Below the pieces are notes generated by a model, which saw only the letters and a program-made list of their open reading frames with translations, was not told the DNA's origin and searched no databases. Shown here piece after piece: positions 46,526 to 55,246 of a stretch of 64,000 nt of DNA. The position numbers and the translations under genes are program-made. The stretch is from MKSF01 sp037190225 (lineage in GTDB: Bacteria > Bacteroidota > Bacteroidia > Chitinophagales > Chitinophagaceae). How positions within the stretch are numbered: position 1 is the stretch's first letter; each line of letters opens with the position of its first letter. The stretch lies in assembly GCA_037190225.1 (NCBI GenBank), contig JBBCJL010000003.1:124001-188000 (forward strand), given 5' to 3'.

Positions 46526-48142
46526 ATGGAAGCTAACAACAACGAAGTGGTTACCGTATCTGATTTATGGAATCAGGCAGTCATCCAGGAAAAGCACCTG
46601 TACCGGCTGAATGACAATGACGAACTGATCCTTTCCACAGGCAGCGGCCCGGATGTTACCATCTGCAGGCTGTCGGCAGATACTTTTCATACGACCATAG
46701 AAACGTTACAGCAAAAATTCCGGGAAATAAAAGATAATATCAGCAGCCTGCAGGATGAGTGGGACCATATGGAAGATAAAACAAAATTATACGGAAAACT
46801 GGACAAGACAAGAGATTACCTGCTGAGAGCCAAAGTAATAGGAAATATCGGGGAGCTGTTAAAGGAGGTGGATACCAGGATCGGTCTTATACAGCAGCTA
46901 TTCCAGGAGCATTACAACATAAGGATCGCATTGGTGGAGAAAGCCGAGCTGCTGAAAGACCATGAAGATCTCAGAGCGGCCAACCAGGAGTTTAAGGACC
47001 TCCTGGAAGCCTGGAAGCAGGCCCCGGCCATCGAAAAGCATAAGCTGGACCAGCTATGGCAGCGCATAGAGAGCGCACGGACCCATTTTTTCAACCGTAA
47101 GCGGCAGCACCAGGAAGATATGGAAAAGCAGCTACTGGAAAACCTGGACCTGAAGCTGGAGCTGGTGGAAAAAGCGGAAGCCCTGAGCAACAGCACCGAC
47201 TGGAAAGCCACTACCGAGACGTATAAAGCGCTCACGGAACAATGGAAAGGCATAGGCCGGGTCGTATCTGCTGAAAAGAACGAGGAGCTGTGGAACCGCT
47301 TTATCGGGGCCCAGAACGCCTTCTTTGACCAGAAACGCCTCCATTTTGAGCAGATCAATGCGGAGCAGGAAGAGAATTACAGCAAAAAGACAGCTATCGT
47401 GGAAGCCATTGAAGCCATCAATACAGAGGACTGCAACTGGCGGAACGAGACCGATAAGATAGCAGCGCTATCTGAAGAATGGAAAAATACGGGCAGGGTG
47501 CCCAAAGAGCATTCCGACAGCATCTGGCAACGGTTCCAGGAAGCCAAGAACCGGTTCTTTGACGCCAAGCGCAAGCATTCGGAACAGGTAAGGCTGTACC
47601 AGGAAGATAATCTCGCGAAAAAGCAGGCCCTGATCAACAGGATCGAAAAAATAAAGCACTCCACCCAATGGCGGGAGACCACGGCAGAGATCAGCAGCCT
47701 GATGGAGGAGTGGAAGACCATCGGCACCGTTCCATCAAAGGAGCTCAGCAATGAATTATGGGAGCAATTTATCGGCGCCCGGAATTTTTTCCTGGGCAGG
47801 AAGGATGCTGACAGGGAAAACCGCAAAAAGCAATTCTATGACAGGATCGACAACAGGATAGAGCAGACCCGTGACTTCCTCGGCAAGCTGCAGTCAGAGC
47901 TGGAAGATGACAAAGCAAAGATCGCGGAATTTACAGAAAGCCTCAGCCAGCTGAACACTGCCAACCAGAAGGATGCTGAGCTTCAGAAGCACCTGGAGCA
48001 CCTGATAGCCAGCCTGGAAAGCAAATCTCCCCAAAGGGCGCAGAAGATACAGGATGTGGAGCAGCAGCTGGAAGAGCTCCTGGCCAAAAAAGCAGCGCTT
48101 ATCAGGGAGCAGCAGCAATCGGAGAATACTGCAGAAGGATAA
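46526..48142 (+). CDS. DUF349 domain protein, coiled coil
   Basis: The 538-aa product consists mostly of repeated helical units, about 70 residues apart, each with the pattern EEWKxxGxVPKExxxxLWxxFxxAxxxFFxxK (for example LTEQWKGIGRV, LSEEWKNTGRVPKEH, LMEEWKTIGTVPSKE). These are DUF349 repeats. The C-terminal 100 residues form a coiled coil. It is cytoplasmic with no signal or helix anchor. The function is unknown; the family is widespread in Bacteroidota. Confidence 0.88.
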   Translation: MEANNNEVVTVSDLWNQAVIQEKHLYRLNDNDELILSTGSGPDVTICRLSADTFHTTIETLQQKFREIKDNISSLQDEWDHMEDKTKLYGKLDKTRDYLLRAKVIGNIGELLKEVDTRIGLIQQLFQEHYNIRIALVEKAELLKDHEDLRAANQEFKDLLEAWKQAPAIEKHKLDQLWQRIESARTHFFNRKRQHQEDMEKQLLENLDLKLELVEKAEALSNSTDWKATTETYKALTEQWKGIGRVVSAEKNEELWNRFIGAQNAFFDQKRLHFEQINAEQEENYSKKTAIVEAIEAINTEDCNWRNETDKIAALSEEWKNTGRVPKEHSDSIWQRFQEAKNRFFDAKRKHSEQVRLYQEDNLAKKQALINRIEKIKHSTQWRETTAEISSLMEEWKTIGTVPSKELSNELWEQFIGARNFFLGRKDADRENRKKQFYDRIDNRIEQTRDFLGKLQSELEDDKAKIAEFTESLSQLNTANQKDAELQKHLEHLIASLESKSPQRAQKIQDVEQQLEELLAKKAALIREQQQSENTAEG

Positions 48143-48162
48143 ACATACTATTGAAAAATACG

Positions 48163-48204
48163 ATAACCCGGCCGGCAAATCATTATGCCGGCCAGGTTAT
48201 TTTA
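48163..48204 (+). terminator. Rho-independent terminator after the DUF349 gene
   Basis: A 15-bp stem with one mismatch (48163-48177 with 48186-48200, core ggccggca) is followed by TTTT. It shows that the next gene has its own promoter. Confidence 0.82.
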
Positions 48205-48356
48205 CGGGGCTTGTCAAGTCCCGGCCGCACAGATTCCCGGCTGATAGCAGCTTATACAGGCAACGCAATGTCACTTACCCTTTCCGCTTTCGGAAATTGC
48301 CGCCAATTGTCTATTTTTACAAAAATTCAACCGCGGCGACCAGCTATTCAACAACG

Positions 48357-49181
48357 ATGACACTCCGTACTTTACTTACTTACCTGCTACTATGGCTTTC
48401 CTGCTGCAGCTATGCCCAACAGGCCGGAGATACTGTGCGGGAGAACATACCGGTGTATTACATTGACGGAACACCAGCGGATGGTATGACCGGGGTAACA
48501 GAACACTATAATGAAGACAGCGAGGATTACAGTTATGAGGTCCTGCTCTACCCGGATTCCGCCGCGGTATCTGAACCCGTTACAATAGACCAGAAAGCCT
48601 GGAACGCGCTCACGGACGATGCGGCGTTCCATTATATCCGCCAGGAGACAGCACCGGAGGAAGCGCCTGCAGAAGCATCAGGATTGGGAAAGATGTTCCA
48701 GGGACTGATGCAGTTCCTGTCCCGGGAAGGCAGCTGGATCATATGGATCCTGGCGGGCGGCATCATCATTTTTGTGCTGTATAAGATACTGTCCTATCTC
48801 AACCTGGGGCGGGAAAATATCCTGAAGCCGGCAGCAGCCACAGCTCCCGATACAGCCCGTCCTGCCGAAGACATTGAGACGCTGCTGGCCCGGAGCCTCT
48901 CAGAGCACCGGATCGCCGATGCGGTCAGCTATATGTACCAGCATATTATCCTTTTAATGCAGCAACGCAATATTATAAAGATACGGCAGGAAACCACCAA
49001 CTCGGAAATACTCCGGATGACACGTTCCTTACCTTATCACAGTGAACTCAGGAAATTAATCAATAGATTTGAGTATGTATATTTCGGCGAATACCCGGTT
49101 TCGGAAGAGCAGTTCGGCCATTACCGCCATACATACCAGACACTCAAGCAACAATTATCACAGGCAGACACCAGGAAATGA
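48357..49181 (+). CDS. Membrane protein with DUF4129-like C-terminal domain
   Basis: The 274-aa product has a signal peptide (LLTYLLLWLSCCSYAQQ), an exported region of about 120 residues, one helix (SWIIWILAGGIIIFVLYKIL) and a C-terminal cytoplasmic domain. That domain has the DUF4129 look: IADAVSYMYQHIILLMQQR, then TNSEILRMTRS and FEYVYFGEYPVSEEQF. In other Bacteroidota such proteins often sit near transglutaminase-like or MoxR genes, not seen here. The ATG at 48357 puts the signal peptide first; a longer frame from 48054 overlaps the DUF349 gene and is rejected. Confidence 0.78.
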   Translation: MTLRTLLTYLLLWLSCCSYAQQAGDTVRENIPVYYIDGTPADGMTGVTEHYNEDSEDYSYEVLLYPDSAAVSEPVTIDQKAWNALTDDAAFHYIRQETAPEEAPAEASGLGKMFQGLMQFLSREGSWIIWILAGGIIIFVLYKILSYLNLGRENILKPAAATAPDTARPAEDIETLLARSLSEHRIADAVSYMYQHIILLMQQRNIIKIRQETTNSEILRMTRSLPYHSELRKLINRFEYVYFGEYPVSEEQFGHYRHTYQTLKQQLSQADTRK

Positions 49182-49185
49182 GCGC

Positions 49186-51408
49186 ATGGAGCATATAGAA
49201 GTAGCCAGAAAATTCATACAATACACACAGCAGCATATCTTCCTGACCGGTAAGGCCGGTACGGGAAAGACCACCTTTTTGCAGCAACTGAAAGCCGATG
49301 AGCCTAAAAAAATGATCGTGCTGGCCCCTACAGGCGTGGCAGCCATTAACGCGGGAGGCGTAACGATCCATTCTTTTTTCCAGCTCCATTTCGGGCTGTT
49401 CATCCCCCATTACCATACCCAGTGGGGAGAGCAGGGCACCGCGGTCATCAATACGCAGCAACTGCTGAACCGGCTCAAATTCAACAGCAATAAAAGAAAG
49501 ATCATCAACGAGCTGGAGCTTATTGTCATAGACGAGATATCCATGGTAAGGGCAGATGTGATCGATGCCATAGATACCATCCTGCAGCACGTCCGCAAAA
49601 AGCCGGGTGTGCCGTTCGGGGGCATACAGATGCTGTTCATCGGCGACCTGTACCAGCTGCCGCCCGTTGTGCGGGAGGACGAGAGACGCATCATGACCGA
49701 ACACTACCGGAGCTGCTACTTCTTCGACGCAATGGCATTCCGGAACGAGCAGCCGCTGTGCATCGCCCTGCAGCACATCTACCGGCAGCGCGATGAAGAC
49801 TTCATTCACCTGCTGAACAATATCCGTAACGGCACCTGCACCGATGCCGACCTGTTCATGCTGGAGACCCGTTACGACCCGGTGTACACACCCTACCCGG
49901 CAGAAAAGATCATTACCCTGACCACGCATAATGCCATTGCGGATGATATCAATTCCAGGGAATTGTCCGGGATAGCCTTTCCCGCCCATACCCTGGAGGC
50001 CCGGATCGAAGGTGAATTCCCGGAACAGCTCTATCCTATTGATACCAGCCTGCAGTTCAAGGTCAGCGCGCAGGTCATGTTCATTAAGAACGACAAGGGT
50101 GAGAACAGGCGGTATTTCAACGGCAAGCTGGCTACCATTGAGGCCATAGATACCGGGCACAACCAGATAGTCGTATCGTTCGAAAACGAGAAAGAAACCT
50201 TTGTGCTGGAGCCCGAGGTCTGGAGCAATATACGGTACCGGTTTGACGAGGAAAAGAATACGGTGGAGGAGGAGGTCATCGGGACCTTCACACAATTCCC
50301 GCTCAAGCTGGCCTGGGCGGTGACCATCCATAAAAGCCAGGGGCTGACCTTTGACAAAGCGATCATAGACGCCGGGCGGGCCTTTGCCCCCGGGCAGGTA
50401 TATGTGGCACTCAGCCGCCTACGGTCCCTGGACGGGCTGATACTCAAATCCAGGATCAGCGCCTCCGGTATCGCCACCGATCCCCTGGTGCAGGCATACA
50501 GCCAGGATCAGTTGCCTATGGAGGAGCTGATCAGGGTGCTGAAATTCGCGCAGGCCGATTACATAGAAAAGCAGATGGCGGAAGCCTACAATTATAATAA
50601 TATACTGGAAAGCTACCGGCATATAGATAATTCCTACAATCCCCTGGCCTTCTATAACGAAGCGCAGCTCACCGTCAAAAGGCTGGCCTTCCAGGAACAG
50701 CTGTTCGAGCTGGTGCAGACGGGACTGCAGTTCCAGCGCCAGGTGCAATCGCTGGTAGCTAAAGGAAAAAGCAGCTACCCTGCGGTGAAGGAGCGCCTTG
50801 AAAAAGCGGCGCAATGGTTCCTGCAAAAGATCACCGGCAGCCTGCTGCCCGCATTGGAAACATTCCACAACGAGGCGCAGCAGCTGACCAAGTCTAAAAA
50901 ATTCTTTAAGGACCTGCAGTACCTGAAGCGCGACATCCGCTATAAGATACAGCTCTCCGATCAAAGCCTGCTGTACATCAACGGCCTGCTGAACGGGATG
51001 GACCCGGATACCCTGCTCCGGGAGGCGCATAAGCTGTTCAACTTCGCTGAATTTGCAGCGCAGTACAGGGATACGGCCATGCCGCCGGTACCATCGGATA
51101 AGCTGAGCACGCACGAGATAAGCTACCAGATGTATGTTGACGGAAAGTCCATCGCGGACATCGCGAGAGAAAGGAACCTGGTTCCCGCGACGGTCGAATC
51201 CCACCTGCTGAAGTATGTCGCCATAGGACAGCTGAATGCCGAATTATTTATCGGGCCCGATAAGCTCCGTACCGTCACCCGGCATATCGAGCAGCAGCCA
51301 GGACTCGGTATCTCGCAGCTCAAGAATGAGCTGGGAGATGGCTACAGCTATACAGAGATCAAAGCGGCGCTGGCCTACCTCCAGTTCAGAGATACATTAA
51401 AATCATAA
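49186..51408 (+). CDS. Pif1/RecD-like DNA helicase with C-terminal HTH
   Basis: The 740-aa product has an SF1B helicase core: Walker A GKAGTGKTT (22-30), APTGVAAINAGG, Walker B VIDEISMVRAD, FIGDLYQLPPVV, and the late AVTIHKSQGLTFDKAI and VYVALSRLRSLDGL. The last 90 residues form a helicase-associated HTH (YQMYVDGKSIADIARERNL, then ATVESHLLKYV), as in RecQ-like proteins. It likely unwinds DNA during repair or replication. The start at 49186 is four bases after the previous stop, so the two genes are probably co-transcribed. Confidence 0.87.
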   Translation: MEHIEVARKFIQYTQQHIFLTGKAGTGKTTFLQQLKADEPKKMIVLAPTGVAAINAGGVTIHSFFQLHFGLFIPHYHTQWGEQGTAVINTQQLLNRLKFNSNKRKIINELELIVIDEISMVRADVIDAIDTILQHVRKKPGVPFGGIQMLFIGDLYQLPPVVREDERRIMTEHYRSCYFFDAMAFRNEQPLCIALQHIYRQRDEDFIHLLNNIRNGTCTDADLFMLETRYDPVYTPYPAEKIITLTTHNAIADDINSRELSGIAFPAHTLEARIEGEFPEQLYPIDTSLQFKVSAQVMFIKNDKGENRRYFNGKLATIEAIDTGHNQIVVSFENEKETFVLEPEVWSNIRYRFDEEKNTVEEEVIGTFTQFPLKLAWAVTIHKSQGLTFDKAIIDAGRAFAPGQVYVALSRLRSLDGLILKSRISASGIATDPLVQAYSQDQLPMEELIRVLKFAQADYIEKQMAEAYNYNNILESYRHIDNSYNPLAFYNEAQLTVKRLAFQEQLFELVQTGLQFQRQVQSLVAKGKSSYPAVKERLEKAAQWFLQKITGSLLPALETFHNEAQQLTKSKKFFKDLQYLKRDIRYKIQLSDQSLLYINGLLNGMDPDTLLREAHKLFNFAEFAAQYRDTAMPPVPSDKLSTHEISYQMYVDGKSIADIARERNLVPATVESHLLKYVAIGQLNAELFIGPDKLRTVTRHIEQQPGLGISQLKNELGDGYSYTEIKAALAYLQFRDTLKS

Positions 51409-51430
51409 AGCATTTCACAACGAAAACAAT

Positions 51431-51438
51431 TACTTTTG
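51431..51438 (+). promoter_or_regulatory. -7 element for the ABC-2 permease gene
   Basis: TACTTTTG matches TAnnTTTG and lies 19 bases before the ATG at 51458. Confidence 0.5.
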
Positions 51439-51457
51439 CATACATATTATTTCAATT

Positions 51458-52789
51458 ATGAATACAGGACTTATCATTAGGAGGGAATACATTACAAGGG
51501 TAAAGACCAAACAATTCCTGATCACTACCATACTGGTACCGCTGATCTTAATAGTCACCCTGGGCATATTCGCTTATATTTCCGCTTCTTCCAAATCAGA
51601 AAAGCATATCGCAGTCGTGGACCAGTCCGGCTTGTTCACCGGTAAGCTCACTCCTTCCCAAAGTATTACTTACCATTATACGGATAGTCCTATAGACTCC
51701 ATAAAGCAGCATTTTGAAGCCTTGAAATACGATGGGCTGCTGATCATCCCGCCTATCAATATCCGGGACAGCGTCAAGACCCCCGTCACCATCTGGGGAC
51801 TGAAGCAGGTAGGCATGAGCACCCAGAATCATATTGAAAAGGATATGAACAACCTGGTGGAAGCCAGGCGCCTGGAAGACGCCGGCATATCCCAGGCCAC
51901 GCTGGCGCATATCAGGAAAAACGCGGTAGGCATCACCCAGCAGATAGGCACGGACAATAAGGAATCGGACAACAGGATAGCCAACGGCATTGCATATGCC
52001 TGCGGTATACTGCTTTATATGCTGATGATCATTTACGGTATGAGCGTCATGAAATCCGTAATGGAGGAAAAGACCAGCCGGATCGCGGAGATCATTATCA
52101 GCTCGGTAAAGCCTTTTGAGCTGATGATGGGCAAGATCGTGGGAGTAGCCCTGGTGGGCCTTACCCAGTTCCTTTTATGGATCATACTGATCGGCATCAC
52201 GGTGGTCGTAGCTTTCGTGGCCATGGACCTCGGCGCTGTACTGAGCAACCCCGAAGTGCTGAAGCAAATAGCGGAAGCCCAGCAGCAGGGACAGGTCAAT
52301 ATGGGCACTATCAATATCGACCCCGATATGCTGAGCATGACCCAGACCATTGTGAACATCAACTGGCTGCGCATCCTGGGCTGGTTCCTGTTCTACTTCC
52401 TGGGCGGATACTTCCTGTACGCCTCCCTCTTTGCCGCAGTAGGCAGCCTGATAGATGATGAGACCTCGGATTCCAACTCGCTGACCATGCCTATTACCAT
52501 GCCTATTATCATAGCATTTGTAATGATGGTCAAAACACTGGATGATCCTGCAAGCGGCGTGGCTATCTTCGGCAGCATCTTCCCGCTGACCTCCCCGATC
52601 GTGATGATGGCGCGCATTCCTTTCAATGCGCCTACCTGGTGGGAAATGACGGCCTCCGTATTATGTATGATCATAGGCTTCCTGGGCACCACCTGGCTGG
52701 CCGCCAAGATATACCGTACCGGCATATTGCTCAACGGCAAGAAGATCACCCTGAAGGAAGTAGGAAAATGGGTATTCAGAAAATCATAG
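51458..52789 (+). CDS. ABC-2 type transporter permease (NatB-like)
   Basis: The 443-aa product has one N-terminal helix (FLITTILVPLILIVTLGIFA), a large extracytoplasmic region (about 60-190) and about five C-terminal helices. The block MKSVMEEKTSRIAEIIISSVKPFELMMGKIVG is the ABC-2 permease hallmark. It would export an unknown substrate with a separate ATPase. No ATP-binding gene is adjacent; the upstream neighbour is a helicase and the downstream side is the hip region. A perfect terminator follows. Confidence 0.9.
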   Translation: MNTGLIIRREYITRVKTKQFLITTILVPLILIVTLGIFAYISASSKSEKHIAVVDQSGLFTGKLTPSQSITYHYTDSPIDSIKQHFEALKYDGLLIIPPINIRDSVKTPVTIWGLKQVGMSTQNHIEKDMNNLVEARRLEDAGISQATLAHIRKNAVGITQQIGTDNKESDNRIANGIAYACGILLYMLMIIYGMSVMKSVMEEKTSRIAEIIISSVKPFELMMGKIVGVALVGLTQFLLWIILIGITVVVAFVAMDLGAVLSNPEVLKQIAEAQQQGQVNMGTINIDPDMLSMTQTIVNINWLRILGWFLFYFLGGYFLYASLFAAVGSLIDDETSDSNSLTMPITMPIIIAFVMMVKTLDDPASGVAIFGSIFPLTSPIVMMARIPFNAPTWWEMTASVLCMIIGFLGTTWLAAKIYRTGILLNGKKITLKEVGKWVFRKS

Positions 52790-52809
52790 CCTCTTATAAC
52801 ATCATATTT

Positions 52810-52849
52810 AAACATCAATCCCGGGCTCGTCAGCCCGGGATTGATGTTT
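52810..52849 (+). terminator. Rho-independent terminator after the permease gene
   Basis: An 18-bp perfect stem (52810-52827 with 52832-52849) with a four-base loop runs into a T run. It is the strongest terminator in the window. Confidence 0.94.
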
Positions 52850-52895
52850 TTAAGCCATATATAAGCAACAAGGCCATCATAAAGTGCGCACATTT

Positions 52896-52933
52896 CGACA
52901 GGCTCAATGTGACACGACAAGCTCAGGGACAAT
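52896..52933 (+). repeat. Tandem pair of a 19-base motif
   Basis: Two adjacent copies read cgacaggctcaatgtgaca (52896-52914) and cgacaagctcagggacaat (52915-52933). The core CGACARGCTCA resembles a motif (CTGAGCTTGTCGAA on the other strand) found scattered between genes in many bacteria. The 52934-53000 stretch beyond holds nothing else. Confidence 0.55.
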
Positions 52934-53002
52934 AAAGAAGATTCTCAGAAAGCCGCTGTTATATGACCCATTATCTCAGGAATAGTAATTATTACATTGC
53001 TG

Positions 53003-53109
53003 ATTTAGCAATTTTGACCCAAAAATCACATTATAATGTACCAAAATTCACATTAAACTGACTATCTATATATAAGTCAAATGATCATAAGAGATACCTC
53101 ACATCCGTT
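53003..53109 (+). repeat. Diverged copy 1 of the hip control region
   Basis: 53003-53055 matches the region upstream of hipB at 54820-54872 (shared blocks: atttagc, cccaaaaat, ataatgtaccaaaatt). It is followed directly by 53056-53109, which matches 54991-55065 (aactgactatct, aaatgatcataagag, cctcac, tccgtt). It includes a palindrome ACA-TTATAA-TGT at 53028-53039. The -7 element has changed to TAAATCAG and no hipB follows. It is likely the remnant of a lost hip module or a duplication. The rest of the gap to hipA (53110-53263) shows weak further similarity to 55066-55160. Confidence 0.7.
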
Positions 53110-53263
53110 TGTAGTCAAAGCGGCCCCTGACCCGCAGAGAGGACACAGCTCAACGAACCCTGCCTGTAATGCAATAAGAAGTTATTTCCTATAAGCAGAT
53201 AGCTACTATATAAAGCTCAGGGAATCTGTAAAAAACGCTAAGAATAAACTGGCAGGTATGACT

Positions 53264-54529
53264 TTAGAGCATAATAAGAGCTGATCCGATACCGGATATA
53301 ACCTTGCCAGGCAAGCCAAGGTCATTTGCCACCTGCTCCCAATCACTAACGGTTGCTGTTACTTTTTCTATTATGCCATTGGGATTCTTGATCGTAAACA
53401 GATCAGCAATCTTAAGGATATCCTCTATACCTATATTTAATCTTTTATTATTGATAGAAAGCGCCCTGTTCAAATGGGTATATTTCAGATTAATATTAAG
53501 AGGGTAAGTAATGTCATAAGCAGGAGCGAGATACCAGGAGTTCTCATCCTTATTATAAATAAAGCTGTGGTTTTTCAGATGATCATCGGTATTCGCAAAT
53601 ACAATATTGAAGACCATACGCCGGAATAGCTCCTGTATATCCTTGTGGGGGACCCTGAGTCCTGTTGCCAGTTCAAATAAATGCTCATAACTTGAGTGTT
53701 CCGGGCTTTTAAAATCCCAGCCTGTCAGGCCTGTAGCAGTGAGCGTATGCAGCTTTTCTCCATTCTGCCGGTCAAAACGTAATGTAGCAAAATGTTTGTC
53801 ATCAATCAGCTTACTGCTCATCATATTGATACCTGCACGTATAGCAAGCTGATAGTAGGCAAATTCGACTTTTTCCTTATTATAACCATATCCTTCTTCA
53901 GGCAGGTACAGCTTGACAAGATAATGTGCATACTCATCTGTGACTGCAAGATCTCCGGGTATAAGTTCTCCGGTCACCTTGTTTTCCGATACCAATATCT
54001 TAGGTCGTGCGCCACCAGCCGATGTGCCGATCTTAAAGATATTAAGCAATTCCGAAGAATTTAATGCAGGTCCGCCGGCCTGGCTCTTGTCATTAAGCAC
54101 CTGCTCCAGAACATTAATTATGCCCTGGATGTCTATCGCGCTGTTTTTAGGAAGCTTTTTAGCAGGTTCATATTCCAAAGCCCCCATTCCGCGGTTAGCA
54201 ACATAGGCCAGTTGCTCAAGCGGTGTTATTGCTGACAGATTCCTGTTAGTCGCTGCTAACCACTCATTAAAGATTTTATTGCCAAACATATCGGGCAGTG
54301 AGTCTGCTATAGGAGGCGGCAGCCCCCGGAATGTTTCATTTCCATAGGTTTTAAATACCTGTGTAGTCTCGGTTCGTTTGATCACAAAAGGGATAGCCCG
54401 GCTATATATCCCGGATTGCAGGTATCGGGGATTATACTGGAAAAAGGATATGCTTTTATCAGGATCAAATCCCAATCGACCTAATTCTACATCGAATAAT
54501 TTGACGGTTATGAGATTATTCTTTGACAT
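53264..54529 (-). CDS. hipA: HipA-family serine/threonine kinase toxin
   Basis: HipA kinases inactivate a cellular target (glutamyl-tRNA synthetase in E. coli) and cause dormancy. The 421 aa include the N-terminal subdomain and the kinase core: the Ser-loop GTSAGGARPK (168-177), the catalytic ANTDDHLKNH (312-321, with Asp316 and Asn320) and the metal-binding Asp339 in PAYDIT. All key residues are present, so the kinase looks active. hipB ends two bases before it on the same strand. The target in this organism cannot be inferred. Confidence 0.92.
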   Translation of the reverse strand: MSKNNLITVKLFDVELGRLGFDPDKSISFFQYNPRYLQSGIYSRAIPFVIKRTETTQVFKTYGNETFRGLPPPIADSLPDMFGNKIFNEWLAATNRNLSAITPLEQLAYVANRGMGALEYEPAKKLPKNSAIDIQGIINVLEQVLNDKSQAGGPALNSSELLNIFKIGTSAGGARPKILVSENKVTGELIPGDLAVTDEYAHYLVKLYLPEEGYGYNKEKVEFAYYQLAIRAGINMMSSKLIDDKHFATLRFDRQNGEKLHTLTATGLTGWDFKSPEHSSYEHLFELATGLRVPHKDIQELFRRMVFNIVFANTDDHLKNHSFIYNKDENSWYLAPAYDITYPLNINLKYTHLNRALSINNKRLNIGIEDILKIADLFTIKNPNGIIEKVTATVSDWEQVANDLGLPGKVISGIGSALIML

Positions 54530-54531
54530 AA

Positions 54532-54795
54532 TTAATACAAGGGATCTATGTTCGTATCTGCCTGAAGCTCTTTTATGCCTTCCAGCAGCTTATCAAGCAG
54601 GTTAAAATGATTTGCAACTTTCAGCACTGTGTCCAAAGTAGCATTTTGCCCGCTTTCAAGCTTATGTATAGTTGTCTTGGACATATCCAGCAGCTCTCCC
54701 AGCTCCTGTTGGGAAAGCTTATGAGCTGTCCTTTTTTGCCTGAAAAGGTTCCCTAATTCTTTCCGGATGTCCTTCATGGTTATATTCCCGAACAT
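54532..54795 (-). CDS. hipB: HipB-type antitoxin, Xre-family repressor
   Basis: The 87-aa product has a helix-turn-helix of the Xre type (HKLSQQELGELLDMSKTTIHKLESGQNATLDTV in two parts, residues 27-60). In the family it neutralises HipA and represses the operon. The stop is two bases before hipA, the normal order. The start at 54795 (MFGNITMKD) or 54777 (MKDIRKEL) are both possible; the second gives a protein closer to the family start. Confidence 0.88.
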   Translation of the reverse strand: MFGNITMKDIRKELGNLFRQKRTAHKLSQQELGELLDMSKTTIHKLESGQNATLDTVLKVANHFNLLDKLLEGIKELQADTNIDPLY

Positions 54796-54801
54796 TATTC
54801 A

Positions 54802-54857
54802 GTACATTTTAGTGTACAAATTTAGCTATTTTAGCCCAAAAATTACACTATAATGTA
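54802..54857 (-). promoter_or_regulatory. hip promoter with two operator-like palindromes
   Basis: On the minus strand the -7 element TAAATTTG (54824-54817) is flanked by two palindromes with the same six-base spacer: GTACA-TTTTAG-TGTAC (54802-54817), over the start site, and TACA-CTATAA-TGTA (54844-54857), in the -20 to -35 region. The arrangement fits autorepression by HipB. A third related palindrome is in the remote copy at 53028-53039. Confidence 0.7.
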
Positions 54858-54872
54858 CCAAAATTTACAAAG

Positions 54873-55246
54873 CAAAAACTTAAATACACTTTAAACATTT
54901 GGGGGTTTAGGGAGCAGGAGGTACAAGATTACCCTTATCTGAAACCCGGGCATATACCCGAATAAGCAGGTAAGGAACACAATTTAATAGAACTGACTAT
55001 CTACCTATAGGAAACAAAGCCACTATAAGTCCACAAATGATCATAAGAGCTGCCTCACCTCCGTTCGGAATGACCGGTGCCATAGTACTTTATAGCCCAC
55101 CTGCAAAAAGGGCCTGCCCAGCGAAGCGTATCCGTAATAAAGTTGTTTCCCTGCAGTAAGGTAAGACACTTAATTTAATAAGATATAAAGTGAATAATAC
55201 TTTACTATTATTCCAGCACAAAAGCAGGAAAAGCCGACAGTATCAT
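54873..55246. repeat. hip upstream flank with internal near-direct repeats
   Basis: This gene-free stretch before rsmI contains 54991-55065, which matches 53056-53109. It is bracketed by two similar segments of about 25 bases: GGTAAGGAACACAATTTAATAGA (54969-54991) and GGTAAGACACTTAATTTAATAAGA (55160-55183). No reading frame is recognisable. Confidence 0.55.

Noticed and set aside
49144..50331. 395-codon minus-strand frame opposite the Pif1-like helicase
   Set aside because: It is a shadow of the helicase motifs with no independent similarity.
52981..55200. Repeats around hipBA as a CRISPR array or transposon ends
   Set aside because: The repeats are two, diverged, in direct orientation and not evenly spaced; there is no transposase and no terminal inverted repeat.
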